Below are positions 14,356 to 15,146 of a DNA stretch of 15,146 nt, one piece after another (within the stretch, counting starts at the first letter, position 1; every line of letters starts with the position of its first letter). Origin of the DNA: CAYXVB01 sp964467785 (GTDB lineage: Bacteria > Bdellovibrionota > UBA1018); NCBI GenBank assembly GCA_964467785.1, contig CAYXVB010000085.1, positions 1 through 15,146 on the forward strand. The letters are read 5' to 3'. The notes under the pieces were generated by a model. That model did no database searches and was not told the origin of the DNA. It was given only the letters and a program-made list of their open reading frames with translations. The translations under genes were made by a program, and so were the position numbers.

Positions 14356-14706
14356 TCACAGTGCCTCGGCTTCGCTCAAGAGCTTTTGATAAGCTTCCTC
14401 CGCCGTGACGGGTGGTCTCTGGTTCGCCAATTCCTTTTGGAGAATCGTCAACCTTTGGAGAACGGCTTGAACCATCGGCTGTTGCTCACCTTTCCTGCCC
14501 GAATCCAGCACTTCAAAGACCGCATCATGCGCGGCCCTCGCTCGAGCCAGATAATTTTTTTCAAGATCCTCGAGGAGATCCCCGCTCAGGTCCTGTTCCA
14601 CTCGAGCGATGAGCAGGTCCTCATCCATCATTCGCTCTTTTCCAGAGAAGGCCGCGCGAAGCTTTTCGTCGGACTCGATACTTTGCGCAAACCCCAGATG
14701 TGCCAC
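14356..14706 (-). CDS. Small helical, probably exported protein with a likely frameshifted start
   Basis: The frame open from GTG14706 encodes 116 residues, FAQSIESDEKLRAAF and onward, mostly charged amphipathic helix ending VTAEEAYQKLLSEAEAL. No family is recognised. The GTG has no ribosome site. In the next frame ATG14759 is preceded by AGAGGA at 6 nt and encodes MGRDTPGTLAILGLMSSLWH, which looks like a signal peptide. It runs off into a short wrong-frame tail and stops after 42 codons. Adding one G to the GGGG run near 14692-14695 would join the two as WHIWGFAQSIESDE. The intended gene was therefore probably 14759-14356, a secreted protein of about 134 residues. It lies 107 nt upstream of the metalloprotease start on the same strand. 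Confidence 0.55.
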   Translation of the reverse strand: MAHLGFAQSIESDEKLRAAFSGKERMMDEDLLIARVEQDLSGDLLEDLEKNYLARARAAHDAVFEVLDSGRKGEQQPMVQAVLQRLTILQKELANQRPPVTAEEAYQKLLSEAEAL

Positions 14707-14806
14707 AAACTGGACATCAGACCCAGAATCGCCAGTGTTCCCGGAGTATCTCGACCCATACCTTGTCCTCTGACCAAATAGGGTGCAACTGGTGAACCAA
14801 GCCGCT

Positions 14807-14980
14807 TTATTCGCGAAAGTGGGCTATTTTCCTCCCGAGCACGAGAAGACTGTCCAAATTGAAGACACCCACCGAGTTCCGGTCCAGGTCCACGAACCGA
14901 CCGCCGGACGCCCTCCCAATGACAACCCGATCTCCATCGTCCTTCGCGCCAGAACCCATCAAGCCATCAATTTCATTCAT
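14807..14980 (-). CDS. Small hypothetical ORF
   Basis: The ORF can begin at ATG14980 (57 residues, MNEIDGLMGSGAKDDGDR...) or ATG15031 (74 residues). The protein is acidic and ends DSLLVLGRKIAHFRE. The segment VDLDRNSVGVFNLDSLLVLG recalls a calcium-binding dockerin-like loop but has one residue too many, so I do not assign it. No clear ribosome site precedes either start. TCTAAA about 10 nt before ATG14980 may be a -10. It ends 47 nt before the reconstructed start of the next minus-strand gene, so an operon of three is possible. The opposite-strand ORF in the same place looks less protein-like. Confidence 0.35.
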   Translation of the reverse strand: MNEIDGLMGSGAKDDGDRVVIGRASGGRFVDLDRNSVGVFNLDSLLVLGRKIAHFRE

Positions 14981-15087
14981 CTTTTCATGATTTAGAATTT
15001 CTCTCGACACCACTTTGACGCGGCGTATCATCAGAACTGCAGGCTGGTACGTACGCTGAACTCAAACGCTCAAGGAGGGCGTCACTC

Positions 15088-15146
15088 ATGTCCAAAATCA
15101 TTCACGGCAAATACGGATTCCCCATCACGATCAAAAAGAGCTACTC
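15088..15146 (+). CDS. 5' end of an unidentified gene, cut by the window edge
   Basis: ATG15088 follows a near-perfect Shine-Dalgarno site, AAGGAGG at 15072-15078, with 9 nt spacing. Nineteen complete codons are present, beginning MSKIIHGKYGFPITIKKSYS, without a stop. There is no signal peptide in what is visible, and too little sequence for identification. The palindrome GTACGTAC at 15047-15054 lies upstream. TTGACG at 15015-15020 is a possible -35, but no matching -10 is apparent. Confidence 0.7.
   Translation, partial: MSKIIHGKYGFPITIKKSY

Noticed and set aside
14837..14905. Dockerin or EF-hand calcium loop in the small minus-strand ORF
   Set aside because: The Asp/Asn spacing has one residue too many, only one copy exists, and the ORF itself is uncertain.
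14783..14995. Plus-strand 70-codon ORF left of the right-edge gene
   Set aside because: It needs a non-ATG start without a ribosome site, and the minus-strand frame over the same bases looks more protein-like.
1..15146. CRISPR arrays, tRNA or rRNA genes, transposases, phage genes, toxin-antitoxin or complete defence systems
   Set aside because: I scanned both strands and saw no repeat-spacer pattern, cloverleaf, rRNA motif, transposase motif or known defence domain. The only recombinase looks like housekeeping XerC/D.

Overview
The window is a GC-rich bacterial chromosome segment, densely coding and probably from a Gram-negative lineage: there are two lipobox lipoproteins, one of them BamC-like in layout, and a periplasmic-type murein amidase. 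The order xerD-like recombinase, M50 site-2 protease, trpS is common in deltaproteobacterial and related genomes, so I lean to a Deltaproteobacteria/Bdellovibrionota-like organism. Sequence alone does not settle this. Most of the window is core housekeeping. The unusual material is a long coiled-coil gene near the left end, a structured non-coding region in the middle, and a damaged-looking accessory stretch at the right end.

Left block, 79-4256 (+): a small lipoprotein, a 678-residue almost purely coiled-coil protein, and pyruvate kinase, whose start lies 29 nt inside the coiled-coil gene. An 89-bp element with perfect 25-bp inverted ends follows (4262-4350). Repair block, 4389-8264: mutS (+) and mutY (-) converge with 24 bp between them. 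Envelope block, 8365-10137 (+): an N-acetylmuramoyl-L-alanine amidase, then a lipoprotein of about 210 residues with almost no charged residues.

The 370-nt gap 10138-10507 has no convincing protein gene. It holds a hairpin, a long pyrimidine tract, a stem-closed segment of about 170 nt with a 12-bp perfect terminal helix, and a very strong intrinsic terminator. I read it as a probable small RNA of unknown family. After it come a XerC/D-type tyrosine recombinase, a site-2 protease and tryptophanyl-tRNA synthetase (10508-13222, +).

After trpS the picture changes. A strong extended -10 promoter drives only a 68-codon secreted-protein fragment. It meets two minus-strand genes, a putative HExxH metalloprotease and a small secreted or helical protein, each of which looks broken by a one-base change in a homopolymer. 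A further small minus-strand ORF and the first 19 codons of a new plus-strand gene with a strong ribosome-binding site end the window. This right end is either a decaying accessory region or a stretch with assembly indels.

Several genes (the first lipoprotein, the recombinase, the site-2 protease, the 13313 ORF and perhaps mutS) have a -10-like hexamer 6-9 nt before the start codon and no usable Shine-Dalgarno site. This suggests that leaderless transcripts are common here. I found no CRISPR array, tRNA, rRNA, transposase or complete recognised defence system.
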